A stretch of 64,000 nucleotides of DNA from Corallococcus interemptor (GCF_003668875.1 NZ_RAWM01000032.1:1-64000); one strand, 5' to 3'; counted from the first letter of the stretch, positions 1 through 8,998 are shown. Notes: generated by a model not told the origin, from the sequence alone. Numbers and translations are program-made.

Positions 1-843
1 GGCGTGAAGGGGCTGGTGCCGGTCCTGGGGGAGCACACCTTCCTGGACCTCAAGCTCGCCGAGGCACGCCGGTGGGGCGAGCGGCTGGGCCGCCCGGTGC
101 CGGTGGCGGTGATGACGTCCTTTCTCACTCACGACGCCATCGCCGCGCACCTGGAGGCCCGGGGGCTGGGGCGGGACGTGTTCCTGTTCCGCCAGCAGAT
201 GCTTCCCCGGCTCACGCCGGAGGGTGCCTTGTTCCGGGAGGCGGACGGGCAGCTGTCCTTCGCCCCTTCAGGGCACGGAGACGTGTTCCGCGCCCTGCGA
301 GAGAGCGGGGTGGGGCAGACGCTGCGCGAGCGCGGTGTGCGCTGCATGTTCTTCGCCAACGTGGACAACCTGGCGGCGACGCTGGACCCGGTCGTCATCG
401 GGATGCACCTGCAACGGGGCTGCGACATGACGGTGGAGGTGACGCCGCGGGCCAACCCCAGTGGCGCGCTGGACGCGGGCGCCGCGCCGGTGCGCGTGGG
501 CGGCCACCTCCAGCTGGTGGAGAAGGTGGACCCGACGCGGCATGCCTTCATCTCCACCAACAACATCACCTTCCAGTTGAAGGCGATGCTGGACGAAGCG
601 CTGCCCATTCCCTACCGGGTGGTCCCCAAGAAGGTGGACGGCGCGCCCGTCCTCCAGTTCGAGCAGGTGACGGCGGAGGCCAGCAGCCTGACGCGGCCGG
701 ATGGCCAGCCGCTCCTGTCGGTCGCCTTCATGGAGGTAGGGCGCACGGACCCCGCGACGAGCCGCTTCGAACCGGTGAAGGCCCCGGACGACCTTCCCCG
801 GGTGGTGGAGCGCCTGCGGCCGCGACTGGAAGCCTTGCGTTAG
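1..843 (+). CDS. UTP-glucose-1-phosphate uridylyltransferase family protein (5' truncated)
   Basis: The reading frame is open to the left edge, so the N-terminus lies outside the window. The visible part opens with a KGLVPV stretch that matches the conserved lysine-containing segment just after the glycine-rich UTP loop of eukaryotic-type UDPGP enzymes. [13 protein letters not shown], the [13 protein letters not shown] block and the GHGDVFRAL and [11 protein letters not shown] segments also fit this family. The enzyme would make UDP-glucose from UTP and glucose-1-phosphate in the cytoplasm. A related UDP-sugar pyrophosphorylase specificity cannot be excluded. The GTG at base 4 is an internal valine, not the start. 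Confidence 0.85.
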   Translation, partial: GVKGLVPVLGEHTFLDLKLAEARRWGERLGRPVPVAVMTSFLTHDAIAAHLEARGLGRDVFLFRQQMLPRLTPEGALFREADGQLSFAPSGHGDVFRALRESGVGQTLRERGVRCMFFANVDNLAATLDPVVIGMHLQRGCDMTVEVTPRANPSGALDAGAAPVRVGGHLQLVEKVDPTRHAFISTNNITFQLKAMLDEALPIPYRVVPKKVDGAPVLQFEQVTAEASSLTRPDGQPLLSVAFMEVGRTDPATSRFEPVKAPDDLPRVVERLRPRLEALR

Positions 844-1031
844 AGGCTGCCCGGAAACCTGGCTGACACGACTGTCTTTGCTAAGAGGAACCCCGTACCC
901 CGTGTCAGGGTATGGACATTGAAGCCAATCCATGTCCTTTCTATCAAGGCGCGCGCCGGAAGTCTGACGCGCTGCGTGGGGAAACCCAAATCACGCAGTC
1001 TGTGAATGATCGCCTTGAGTGAGGAGATGGA

Positions 1032-2360
1032 ATGAGAGTGCCTGGTTACGAGGCATGCAGTCGTGCGTTCTTGAAGCCCCTGGTGGCCATGCTGTTGACG
1101 GTGTCTTCCGCCGCCGCGGCGGGTCCAGCGCGCCTTGATGAAGGATTGGTGCGCTCCAAGCAGCAGTCCGGCTCCGCGGCGATGGCGCCCGCCAAGGACA
1201 TCGAGGCGCCCGGGATCTCCGGCATCGCGCTTCCGCACGGCTTCGTTCCAGGGAGTGGGATGGGCCTGCAAGGCCCGAACACCGGCCCGGGCACCGCCCA
1301 GTACCTCGACCTGAACACGCAGTGGAGTGACACGCTGGACGCCCAGAACGCGCAGGGCTGGTACTACGTCTACGTCCCCGCGAACGGGAAGGTCACCGCC
1401 TTCCTGCAGACCGTCGGCAACACCAGCATCGACTACGACCTGTACCTCTATAAGTTCAACCCGGTGGACGGCACGCTGACGCCCCAGGCGCAGTCCTTCT
1501 ATGCCCCCGCCCACTACGAGCAGGTCAGCACCACCGCGGCCGCGGGGGACTACTACTTCGTCATGGTGCATGCGTACCAGGGAGCGGACCCGGTCAACCC
1601 GTACACGCTGGCCGTGATGTATTCCAATACGCCCGACAGCGACGAGCCCGATGACAACCCCTGGCAGGCCAGGAGCCTCAGCACGGCGGTCAGCGTCACC
1701 CGCACCCTGGACAATGCCTTTGACGAGGACTGGCGTGTCCTCACCGTCGCGCAGCAGAATACCTTTGCGTTTTCACTGAACACGGCGGCCACGGGGACGT
1801 ATCAGGTGCAGATCTTCTCGAACCCGCATGGGACGCCTGCCGCGACCGTCAGCAAGAATACCCAGTCCAACTACCAGCTTCCCGCGGGCACCTGGTACGT
1901 GCGGGTGCTCTCGCTCGACACCGTGACTCCGGGGACGCCCTACACCCTGCGCATCGGGGCCGCGGCGAGCGCGATAACGCTGACCAGCGTGGACACCAAT
2001 GGCGGCTATGGGGGCTATCTCGACTATGGCGCCGGAAACGCCTGGCGCGTGTACCGGACGGCCACGGTCAACGGGCGCGTCGTCGACAAGTTCGGCAATG
2101 GTGTTCCGAATGCTCCGGTCACTGTCGTGGTCTACACCCCCAGCACCTATCAATCTCAATCGCAGGCCAGCGGGGTCAGCGGGGCCGACGGCTTCTTCTC
2201 CGTCTACGTCAACCTTCCGGCGGCCGCGGGGAGGTACTCCTATGACAACTGGGTCAGCATGCACTACTTCGACCTGGCGTCAGTCAGCATTCAGGCGGAC
2301 GTCGCGAGCACAAGCACCGTGCTCTACCACTTCGCCTATTCCATCTATCAGCCCCACTGA
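1032..2360 (+). CDS. secreted protein with PPC-type beta domains and a C-terminal carboxypeptidase-regulatory-like domain
   Basis: The 442-residue product starts with a signal peptide (hydrophobic core about residues 15-30, AAAA before the likely cut). Residues about 100-200 and 210-310 read as two bacterial pre-peptidase C-terminal (PPC) beta-sandwich domains, with patterns such as YDLYLYKFNPVDG, AAGDYYFVMV and PAGTWYVRV. Residues about 325-440 resemble a carboxypeptidase-regulatory or Ig-like fold (ATVNGRVVDKFGNGVPNAPVTV). No protease domain is present, so it is a stand-alone PPC protein, probably exported or surface-bound. A GAGGAGAT ribosome binding site precedes the ATG. The 188-base upstream gap separates it from the sugar-nucleotide gene, so it is likely transcribed alone. 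Confidence 0.85.
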   Translation: MRVPGYEACSRAFLKPLVAMLLTVSSAAAAGPARLDEGLVRSKQQSGSAAMAPAKDIEAPGISGIALPHGFVPGSGMGLQGPNTGPGTAQYLDLNTQWSDTLDAQNAQGWYYVYVPANGKVTAFLQTVGNTSIDYDLYLYKFNPVDGTLTPQAQSFYAPAHYEQVSTTAAAGDYYFVMVHAYQGADPVNPYTLAVMYSNTPDSDEPDDNPWQARSLSTAVSVTRTLDNAFDEDWRVLTVAQQNTFAFSLNTAATGTYQVQIFSNPHGTPAATVSKNTQSNYQLPAGTWYVRVLSLDTVTPGTPYTLRIGAAASAITLTSVDTNGGYGGYLDYGAGNAWRVYRTATVNGRVVDKFGNGVPNAPVTVVVYTPSTYQSQSQASGVSGADGFFSVYVNLPAAAGRYSYDNWVSMHYFDLASVSIQADVASTSTVLYHFAYSIYQPH

Positions 2361-2529
2361 CCTTCCGGGGGCCGGGCGGGTGGGGTGAGGGAGGGCCCAA
2401 GGGCGTCGCCCGGCGCCCGTCAGGGCAGCGGCCATCTCTGAACACAACACCTGCCCCGCCCGGCGATTGGAGTTGGCCGCTTTTCGCCCTCTATTCCGGA
2501 GGTCAAGCCGTCACTGGGGGGAAGGCGAC

Positions 2530-3366
2530 ATGGACCTTGCAGACACTCCGCGGAGGCGTCGTGTCCCGGCAACGTGGCCCGGCGGGTGGCTGCTCTTGAT
2601 GTTGCTCGCCTTGCCTGTCAGCGCTGAACCTCCTGCCCTCAATCCCCACCTCCAGGCCGCGTTCAGCCTCTATGACGCGCTTGAGTATGACGAGGCCCTG
2701 CGCTCGCTCGGAAGGGCCAGGCAATGGCAGTCGAACACCCGGGAGGACCGGATTGCCATTGAGTTGCTGGAAGGAATCCTGGCCTTCGAATTCAGTCAGG
2801 CGAAGCGGGGACGAAGCGCCTTCGCGCGCGCGCTCGCGTTGGATCCGAAGGCAACGCTGCCGCTACCCGTATCACCGAAAGTGACTGCCGCGCTCGAACA
2901 GGTGCGCGCCAGCCTCCCCGCCAGTGCGCCGCCACCCGTGCCCGTACCGAGCGAGCCTGCTCCGGCGCCCATTGCCGTGGTGAGCGAAGCTCCCCGTGCG
3001 CCGGTGACGCAACCACCCCTGACCGGGGTCGAGCGCGGAGCCGGTATGCGCTCCCGCCTCCGGCTGCCGGTCGCCATTGGCGGTGGCGTCGTGGCGGTGG
3101 GAGGTGTGCTGGCCTGGGGAAGGGCCCGTTCGCTCGGGGCCCAGGTGCGCGACGCGGACCCGTCCATCAAGACCCGGGCGCGGCTGGACGCCACCCTTCA
3201 GCAGGGGAGGACCTTCGAGAAGGTGGGATGGGCCCTGATGGGCCTGGGCGCCGCGACCGTCGCGGGGAGCTTCCTCTTCCTCGGTGAGAGTTCGCCGGGG
3301 GCCCAGGCGTCGCTCCTGCCCACGCCGGAAGGTGCACAGTTGTCCCTCTCCTGGAGCCTCCGATGA
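2530..3366 (+). CDS. signal-peptide protein with TPR-like helices and two membrane segments
   Basis: An upstream in-frame start at 2467 exists, but the ATG at 2530 follows a GGGGGGAAGG ribosome binding site and gives a proper signal peptide (RRRR, then a hydrophobic stretch ending PVSA). Residues about 35-115 are helical and TPR-like, with the pattern YDALEYDEALRSL and FARALALDP seen in myxobacterial TPR/PEGA-type proteins. A Pro/Ala-rich linker and two hydrophobic segments (about 178-196 and 231-250) follow. The stop codon overlaps the next start by four bases (ATGA), so the two genes are translationally coupled. The function is unknown; an envelope accessory protein acting with the next lipoprotein is an inference. 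Confidence 0.75.
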   Translation: MDLADTPRRRRVPATWPGGWLLLMLLALPVSAEPPALNPHLQAAFSLYDALEYDEALRSLGRARQWQSNTREDRIAIELLEGILAFEFSQAKRGRSAFARALALDPKATLPLPVSPKVTAALEQVRASLPASAPPPVPVPSEPAPAPIAVVSEAPRAPVTQPPLTGVERGAGMRSRLRLPVAIGGGVVAVGGVLAWGRARSLGAQVRDADPSIKTRARLDATLQQGRTFEKVGWALMGLGAATVAGSFLFLGESSPGAQASLLPTPEGAQLSLSWSLR

Positions 3367-4247
3367 GCCGTCATCCGGGATTGATGCGTTGCGCGCTGTT
3401 CGCGCTCTGCCTGACATGGAGTGCCTGCCTCCCGTTTGACGAGGACCGGGATGCGTTCTGCGCGAACGTGGACCCAGGTCGTCTGGAGGAGCTCTGTCCT
3501 CCCGTGCCGGCCCCTGCCGGCGGTGCGTCGACCGATGCCGGCGCATCAGGGGATGCGGGGGCTGACGCAGGTCTTGAGGAAGACGCAGGTCCTGAACAGG
3601 ACGCAGGTTCTGAACAAGACGCAGGTCCCGAGGAAGACGCGGGTGTTGACGGAGGCGCCGTCGGCGAGTGTTTCACGGCGGCCGATTGCCCGGAACGCCC
3701 GGCGACATGTCAGAACTTTCGTGTCTGCGTTGACCAGCGATGCGAATACCGACCGCAGGAAGACGGGGCACCGTGCAGCGGAACGCCCGCGGCGCAGTGC
3801 CGTGAAACCACCGGCACGTGCAAGAGTGGCGTCTGTCAGTACACGCCAAGGGTCACGGGGTCCTGCAATGACGCGGATGCCTGCACCATAGGTGACGTAT
3901 GCAACGGCGCTGGCACATGCGTCGGCCAGCCGCTGACCTGCGCGAACACAGCCAATGTGACCGCCACGGGCTGCTCGGTGGGTTCCTGCACTATCACTAC
4001 CTGCGCCGCGGGTTGGGACGATTGCGATGGGGTTTACAGTAACGGCTGCGAGACGAACCTCTATTCTTCGAACAGTAACTGCGGGACATGCGGCCACCAT
4101 TGTAGCTGGCCTGATAGTAGCTGTGCTGGGGGGACCTGCGTGACGTCATGCAGTGACTGCAGTGGCTGCAGTGACTGCAATGGCATCGAGTGCTGCGCTC
4201 CGAAGGAGTGCCGTAGAAGGCCCACCGGCGTGGAATACTGCAATTAG
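3363..4247 (+). CDS. cysteine-rich lipoprotein with Asp-Ala-Gly repeats
   Basis: The 294-residue product carries a lipoprotein signal with lipobox LTWSAC. Residues about 55-100 are acidic repeats built on the DAG(x)E(x)DAG theme, encoded by an 18-base tandem repeat. The rest is Cys-rich, with about 35 cysteines in modules such as CGTCGHHC and a terminal CSDCSGCSDC stretch, resembling the disulfide-rich surface lipoproteins common in myxobacteria. It overlaps the preceding gene by four bases. Function is not recognisable. The base composition of the last third is less GC-rich than its neighbours, with runs such as AGTAACTG. Confidence 0.8.
   Translation: MSRHPGLMRCALFALCLTWSACLPFDEDRDAFCANVDPGRLEELCPPVPAPAGGASTDAGASGDAGADAGLEEDAGPEQDAGSEQDAGPEEDAGVDGGAVGECFTAADCPERPATCQNFRVCVDQRCEYRPQEDGAPCSGTPAAQCRETTGTCKSGVCQYTPRVTGSCNDADACTIGDVCNGAGTCVGQPLTCANTANVTATGCSVGSCTITTCAAGWDDCDGVYSNGCETNLYSSNSNCGTCGHHCSWPDSSCAGGTCVTSCSDCSGCSDCNGIECCAPKECRRRPTGVEYCN
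3564..3653 (+). repeat. 18-base tandem repeat, five units
   Basis: Five head-to-tail 18-base units begin with GACGCAGGT (the last with GACGCGGGT) inside the lipoprotein gene and encode DAG-x-E-x type hexapeptides. Units three and four are the most alike. Because 18 is a multiple of three, gain or loss of units would keep the frame and change only the linker length. Confidence 0.85.
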
Positions 4248-4265
4248 CTGTGTTGAATCGGTGGA

Positions 4266-4297
4266 GAGGACCCGCACGGAGTGTCCGTGTGCGTCCT
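4266..4297 (+). terminator. imperfect stem-loop after the lipoprotein gene
   Basis: GAGGACCCGCACGG and CCGTGTGCGTCCTC form an imperfect inverted repeat around a short loop 19 bases after the stop at 4247. There is no T-run, so it may be a weak terminator or mRNA 3'-end structure. The remaining bases up to 4528 hold no credible gene. Confidence 0.4.
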
Positions 4298-4528
4298 CCC
4301 CGGCGCCGAGCCCCACCCCTCGCCCACTCGCTTGAAGCTTCTGCGCACCCGCGGTGATGCAATCCACTCGCAGGGTTCCAGAGGGCACATTGACCCGGTT
4401 GAAGCCCTCGGTGACACTCGACCGCGTTGTATGGGGCGGGTGCGACTCCCTTCGATTTCACAACTGAGCAGGCGACCTGGCAGCGCGCGCAAGGGCCCCG
4501 TCGCGAGTGCGCTGGGGGGGACAAACGA

Positions 4529-5848
4529 ATGAAGCGGTGGATGAGCGGTTGCCTTGCGGCCACGGCCCTGTTTTCGGGCGCGTGCGGTCCCACGGACGAG
4601 TCACAGCGCGTGGCCGCGCAGGAGGCCGCGCCGGCGGACCAGGTGCTCCCGCGCTACGAGACGGCGAATGAGAACAGGGTACGCGCGCTCGCCGCGGGTG
4701 ATGCGTTCTGGGCATGGCAGTGCGACCCGAACACCTACGGCTTCACCGCCGTGAGCACCGTCGCGCGCTTCCCCACCGAGGCCGAGAGCACCACGGGCGT
4801 GTTGATCGGCTGGCCGGACTACGGCTGCACGGTGCCGGAGCTCGCTGGCCTGGTGAAGGCGGGCCTGCAGGGCAACACCCAGGTGAGCATCCTCACCGCG
4901 CCGAACAACAACAACGGCGTGACGAGCTGCCTGCGCCGTGCGGGCCTCACGGACGCGCAGCTCGCGCGCGTGGAGTACGTGCCGGTGGACGTGGACTCCG
5001 TGTGGATCCGCGACTACGGCCCGGAGATCCTCATCAAGCCGGACGGCAGCCGCCGCTTCGTGGACATGAGCTACTACCCGCTCACCTCCAGCACCTGCGG
5101 CAACATGCAGGGCCGCGTGCGTGATGACGCCTCGCCCAGCCGGCTCGCGGCGCTGTGGAACACCGAGGTGGTGCGCCCCAAGGTGCGGCTCGAGGGCGGC
5201 AACCTGCAGACGGACGGCAAGGGCACCTGCTTCCGCGCGCAGCGCAACGCCGAGGCGCGCAACAACTTCAGCGAGTGGCAGTACACCCCGGACGAGCTGA
5301 ACGAGGTCATCGGCGCCGCGCACCACTGCAAGGTGCAGGTGATGGAGTCGCTGGTGGGCGGTGTCATCGACCACATCGACATGTTCATGACCGTCATCTC
5401 CTCGAAGACCCTCCTCGTGGGCCAGTACGACCCGGCGGATGACGCGACCAACGCGGCCATCCTGGACCGCAACGCCGCCAGGCTCGCGGGCCTTGGCTAC
5501 CGCGTGGTGCGCGTGCCCATGCCCAAGAGCTACTGCCGCAAGGTGCTCTCCGGCTGCACCGGCCAGCCGCAGCAGATCCAGCCCTGCGACGGCACCAACG
5601 AGCGCATCTGGGCCACGTACATGAACAGCATCCGGCTCGGCAACGTGGTGGCGGTGCCCGTGTACAAGTGGGTTCCCGAGGCCGACAAGGCCACCGTCGC
5701 GGCACAGGAGGCGCAGGCGCTCTCCATCTACCAGTCCGAGCTGGACCGCGAGTTCGGCAAGGGCAAGGTCAAGGTCGTGACCGTGCAGGGGGACAGCCTC
5801 ATTCCCTGCCAGGGCTCGCTGCACTGCACCACGATGACCTACAAGTGA
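4529..5848 (+). CDS. lipoprotein agmatine deiminase / peptidylarginine deiminase family enzyme
   Basis: The start at 4529 is preferred over 4427 because it gives a lipoprotein signal with lipobox FSGAC (Cys19). The 439-residue mature frame carries the porphyromonas-type peptidylarginine deiminase/agmatine deiminase signatures: WIRDYGP at 159-165, the EGGN block, HID in the middle, and a C-terminal SLHCTT that places the nucleophilic cysteine at about residue 433. Known members hydrolyse guanidino groups of agmatine or peptidyl-arginine to release ammonia. Lipid anchoring is unusual for agmatine deiminases and suggests an envelope or outer-surface substrate. It stands alone, without a carbamoylputrescine amidase neighbour. 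Confidence 0.85.
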   Translation: MKRWMSGCLAATALFSGACGPTDESQRVAAQEAAPADQVLPRYETANENRVRALAAGDAFWAWQCDPNTYGFTAVSTVARFPTEAESTTGVLIGWPDYGCTVPELAGLVKAGLQGNTQVSILTAPNNNNGVTSCLRRAGLTDAQLARVEYVPVDVDSVWIRDYGPEILIKPDGSRRFVDMSYYPLTSSTCGNMQGRVRDDASPSRLAALWNTEVVRPKVRLEGGNLQTDGKGTCFRAQRNAEARNNFSEWQYTPDELNEVIGAAHHCKVQVMESLVGGVIDHIDMFMTVISSKTLLVGQYDPADDATNAAILDRNAARLAGLGYRVVRVPMPKSYCRKVLSGCTGQPQQIQPCDGTNERIWATYMNSIRLGNVVAVPVYKWVPEADKATVAAQEAQALSIYQSELDREFGKGKVKVVTVQGDSLIPCQGSLHCTTMTYK

Positions 5849-5896
5849 GCCCACGCTCCGGCGCACCCAGCGCGTCGGGCGTGACGGTGAACAGCT

Positions 5897-6703
5897 TCAC
5901 CCCCGTGCGGCACGGGGGGCTCTGTCACGCCCCGCTGAGCGTTCGGCCTCCATGCGCGCCTTCTCGCGGACCATGAGGTCGCGCACGTGGTCGCGCAGGG
6001 CGTGCACATCCCCCGCGAAGTCCGCGGGGTCGATGGGCTCCAGCACGCGCACCCGGGCGTGGACGGCCTGCTGGAAGACGCGCGCGTGCTTCGGCACGGT
6101 CAGCGCGGTACCGGTGAGGACGATGGGGATGATGGGGCAGCGCTGCTGGACGGAGAGCGTGAAGGCGCCGTCCTTGAAGGCCTTCATCTTGCCGTCCCGG
6201 GAGCGGGTGCCTTCGGGGAACATCAGGATGGGGACGCCGCGTGACAACCAGCGCTCACACCTGGCCATCATCTGGAGGACGCTCTCACGGTCTCCGCGGA
6301 TGATCGGCACATAGCGGTTGAGGCGCATGTTCCAGCCAATGAGTGGCAGCTTGAAGTTCTCCGCCTTGGAGACCCACTTGAACGGCCGGTAGAGACCGAA
6401 GAGGACCAGGATGTCCCCCAGCGACTCATGGTTGGACACCAGCACCGCCGCGCCCTTCCAGGGCAGGCGTTCGCGGCCCTCCACCCGCAGGTGCCATCCC
6501 GGGTTCAGGTAGAAATACAGCTGTGCCCAGAAGCACGAGTACAGGTGCAGCGCCCGCCCGTTCGCGTCGAACGGGCGGGTGAGCGCCCACAGCAGGAGCG
6601 CTCCCAGGAACAGCACCGCGCTGGACAGCGCGAGGAAGGCCCAGAGCGCGCTAGAGAGGAGGACTCGAACGGTCCCCGGACTGTCATGGTTGGATGGCTC
6701 CAC
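5897..6703 (-). CDS. plsC: 1-acyl-sn-glycerol-3-phosphate acyltransferase (PlsC family)
   Basis: This membrane acyltransferase would convert lysophosphatidic acid to phosphatidic acid. An N-terminal hydrophobic helix (ALWAFLALSSAVLFLGALLLWAL) is followed by the HX4D motif NHESLGD, the GWNMRLNRYVPIIRG block, and FPEGTRS. The frame stays open far upstream, but that part reads antisense through the ExbB-like gene, so I place the start at GTG 6703, the last good start before the membrane helix. The coding strand and 70-base gap suggest cotranscription after the ExbB-like gene. The start region overlaps a perfect palindrome. PlsC paralogues are common, so a specialised acyl substrate is possible. 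Confidence 0.85.
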   Translation of the reverse strand: MEPSNHDSPGTVRVLLSSALWAFLALSSAVLFLGALLLWALTRPFDANGRALHLYSCFWAQLYFYLNPGWHLRVEGRERLPWKGAAVLVSNHESLGDILVLFGLYRPFKWVSKAENFKLPLIGWNMRLNRYVPIIRGDRESVLQMMARCERWLSRGVPILMFPEGTRSRDGKMKAFKDGAFTLSVQQRCPIIPIVLTGTALTVPKHARVFQQAVHARVRVLEPIDPADFAGDVHALRDHVRDLMVREKARMEAERSAGRDRAPRAARG

Positions 6704-6717
6704 ACCTGTCAGGTGTG
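6701..6717. promoter_or_regulatory. 17-base palindrome at the plsC start
   Basis: CACACCTG T CAGGTGTG is a perfect 8-base inverted repeat with a one-base centre, lying exactly on the proposed plsC start codon. It could be a dimeric repressor operator or an mRNA hairpin hiding the start. Which regulator, if any, binds is unknown. Confidence 0.45.
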
Positions 6718-6773
6718 CATTGCCACGGAATGAATAGCAACCCCCATCCCCCATGGGGGCCGAGTCGTGCTGC

Positions 6774-7454
6774 TCACCGCGCGGTGACGCGTGCGCGCTT
6801 GAGGGCGCGGGACGCGGCGTCGAGGAACTCGTTGCTCGCCTCGGAGAGGTCCACCGCGCGGGCGTCCACCCAGCCCTGCAGGGAGTTGTAGCCCATGACC
6901 GCGGGGATGGCGACGAGCAGTCCGAAAGCGGTGGTGACGAGCGCCTCGGAGATGCCCGTGGAGATGGTGCCGATGCCGCCCGAGTTCGCGGCGCCCATCT
7001 CCTGGAACGCGGTGACGATGCCGATGGTGGTGCCGAGCAGGCCCACGAAGGGTGCGGTGGAGCCCACCGTGGCGAGGTGGCCCAGGCCGCGCTTGAGGCT
7101 CTGGAGTTCGCGCTGCGCCTGTCGCTCCAGGCTGCGCGCCACGGACTCCATGACCTCGTCACGGCTGTCGGTGGCGCTGATGCTGTAGGCCGTCAGCCCC
7201 GCGCGGATGGTCCTCCCCAGGTAGCCCACGTCCTTCTCCGTCTTCACGTCGGCGGCGGCGTCGAAGTCGCCATTGGCGAGCAGGGACTCCAGCTGCGCGG
7301 CGTACCTGCGCGAGTGGATGCGGGAGGCGCGGAAGACGATGGTGCGCTCGGCGAGGATGAGGAGGGACACCATCGACATCACGCCCATGGCGATGACGAT
7401 GAGTTGTGCGACCGGGCCCATGTGGGTCCACAGACCCGCGAGTGTGAAGTTCAT
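6774..7454 (-). CDS. MotA/TolQ/ExbB proton channel family protein
   Basis: The product of about 226 residues has an N-terminal membrane helix (VAQLIVIAMGVMSMVSLLILAERT) and two later helices around the conserved core (GSTAPFVGLLGTTIGIVTAFQEM and ALVTTAFGLLVAIPAVMGYN). These match ExbB/TolQ subunits that use the proton gradient to energise outer-membrane processes. The upstream TTG frame extension is not conserved-looking, so MNFTLAGLW at 7454 is taken as the start. No exbD/tolR partner or TonB lies adjacent in the window, which is slightly unusual; PlsC follows on the same strand. Confidence 0.85.
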   Translation of the reverse strand: MNFTLAGLWTHMGPVAQLIVIAMGVMSMVSLLILAERTIVFRASRIHSRRYAAQLESLLANGDFDAAADVKTEKDVGYLGRTIRAGLTAYSISATDSRDEVMESVARSLERQAQRELQSLKRGLGHLATVGSTAPFVGLLGTTIGIVTAFQEMGAANSGGIGTISTGISEALVTTAFGLLVAIPAVMGYNSLQGWVDARAVDLSEASNEFLDAASRALKRARVTAR

Positions 7455-7594
7455 GGCGGGAACGAGACGCGCCTCCGTGCGCGTGGGCCACGGTGTGGCC
7501 CCAGAGGGAACGGCGGTGACGGGAACGGTGTCCAAGGTACGCAGGCGCAGGGCCGAGAGGGTGGGCGCGCGTCCATGCGTTGGTCATCGTTCTG

Positions 7595-7771
7595 TCATTG
7601 CGCCCGCAGCGCGCGTTGTCCCCGCCAGCGGCTCATCGTCTCTGGCGCAAAGCCGACACCGGCCCTCCAGGGCAGGAGGCTCGTCGCGAAGCGGTGGCCA
7701 TGCTCCCGCGCGCGCTCCATCCAGGAGCGGGCCCGCGGGAGCTCCTCGCGGTTCGTAGGCGGGGTGACCAT
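7595..7771 (-). CDS. possible 58-residue small protein or 3' gene remnant
   Basis: This short frame has the strong G/C preference at third codon positions expected of real genes here, in a stretch otherwise free of coding. It encodes a basic, Trp-containing peptide (MVTPPTNREELPRARSW..., then LPWRAGVGF). Its ATG lies on the opposite strand of the same CCATGG that starts the metalloprotease, and no good ribosome binding site is visible. It may be the tail of a degraded gene. No family was recognised. Confidence 0.3.
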   Translation of the reverse strand: MVTPPTNREELPRARSWMERAREHGHRFATSLLPWRAGVGFAPETMSRWRGQRALRAQ

Positions 7772-8648
7772 GGCTCGGAAGTTTCTTACGGCAGCCGAGT
7801 GCCGGCTGTGTGTGGATCGCGTCGTACCTCTTGAGCTGAAGCGGGAGGCCGCGGCGCGCTCCATCGAGGTGAACCCGGAGAACGATCCGGCGCCCGTGCT
7901 GGCCCGGGTGAAGCGCGCGGGCGCCTCGTGGCATCCGCTCAAGCTGGCGCTCGAGACGGGCAAGCGCTGGAAGCCGGGGCAGACGCTGCGCATCCGTTTC
8001 CTCGACGGCAGCCCGACGCAGCGCCGGCGCGTCATGGAGATGGCGAACCAGTGGACGCAGTTCGCGAACATCCGGTTCGACTGGAAGGGCGGCCCGGGGG
8101 CGGAGATCCGCATCTCGTTCTCTGCGGATGCGGGCTCGTGGTCCGCCGTGGGCACGGACTGCCTCATCACGCGGTACTTCCCGAGGAACGAGCCGACCAT
8201 GAACTTCGGCTGGCTCGAGGACGACACGGACGACGACGAGTTCCGCCGCGTCACCGTGCACGAGTTCGGTCACGCGCTCGGCTGCATCCACGAGCACCAG
8301 AACCCGAAGGGCGGCATCCAGTGGAACGTGCCCGCGGTCATCGCGGCCTTCAGCGGCCCGCCCAACAACTGGTCCGAGGAGGAGATCCGCTTCAACATCA
8401 TCGACAAGTACTCGGTCGATCAGCTCAACGCGACGCGGTTCGACAAGAACTCCATCATGCTCTACGGCTTCCCGAAGGAGCTCATCAAGGGGCCGCCGTC
8501 ACTGGTGCGCAGCGGAACGCCGGACAACACGCGGCTGTCGGCTCGGGACAAGGCCTTCATCCGGAAGATGTACCGGCCCGCGAACGGCAAGGCGCACCGG
8601 GCCGTCGGGCGGTGGACCGGCGTGTCCCAGCACGGCCCGCTGATGTAG
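7770..8648 (+). CDS. M12/M10-type zinc metalloprotease (matrixin/astacin fold)
   Basis: The 292-residue product has the zincin motif HEFGHALGCIHEH, which supplies three zinc-binding histidines and the catalytic Glu, followed about 50-60 residues later by a SIMLYG Met-turn. These features place it in the metzincin clan near astacins. It contains no obvious signal peptide; the N-terminus (MARKFLTAAECRLC) is soluble, so it may be cytoplasmic, exported by a non-Sec route, or released by lysis. The ATG at 7770 follows GTAGGCGGGG. It appears monocistronic. The substrate is unknown, although related myxobacterial enzymes act in predation or development. Confidence 0.8.
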   Translation: MARKFLTAAECRLCVDRVVPLELKREAAARSIEVNPENDPAPVLARVKRAGASWHPLKLALETGKRWKPGQTLRIRFLDGSPTQRRRVMEMANQWTQFANIRFDWKGGPGAEIRISFSADAGSWSAVGTDCLITRYFPRNEPTMNFGWLEDDTDDDEFRRVTVHEFGHALGCIHEHQNPKGGIQWNVPAVIAAFSGPPNNWSEEEIRFNIIDKYSVDQLNATRFDKNSIMLYGFPKELIKGPPSLVRSGTPDNTRLSARDKAFIRKMYRPANGKAHRAVGRWTGVSQHGPLM

Positions 8649-8998
8649 CGGCTCCGGCGGCTCCGGAGCGGGCCGCCCGGATGCACGGGAGGTCCGCCGC
8701 CGCGTCAGGGAACGCGCGGTGGGCCGCCGCCGAGGGAGTACCGCCCGGCAATCGTTGTCACCGGTTGCCAGATTCTTGATTGACGGATGTGCGCCAGGGA
8801 TTGGCCAGGCCGCGACAAGCACTGCCTGGCTCCGGGCTCGCCCGGAAAGGGCGCGGCCTCGGGCGGCACGGACATTGGGGGACGTTGACGGCCCGGGGCC
8901 GCCATCCGTCCTGAGGGTTGGCTCTCGCGCGGTGTACCTCCGGAGAATGACCGGAGGTCCTTTCCCTTCAGCCTGAGCCTTGCGGTAGATAGCCACCC
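8649..8998. other. 350-base intergenic region, no gene seen
   Basis: Several short frames cross this stretch, but none shows a ribosome binding site or family-like sequence. It presumably holds the metalloprotease 3' end and the promoter of the small lipoprotein gene. No convincing terminator hairpin with a T-run was found. Confidence 0.5.

Noticed and set aside
2467-2529. Upstream start for the TPR-like gene
   Set aside because: It has no ribosome site, and the signal peptide begins properly after ATG 2530, which has a strong site.
3564-3653. Short tandem repeats considered as a CRISPR array
   Set aside because: Units are contiguous 18-mers without spacers and lie in frame inside a lipoprotein gene.
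4427-4528. N-terminal extension of the deiminase gene
   Set aside because: The extra 34 residues precede a complete lipoprotein signal at 4529 and would block its export.
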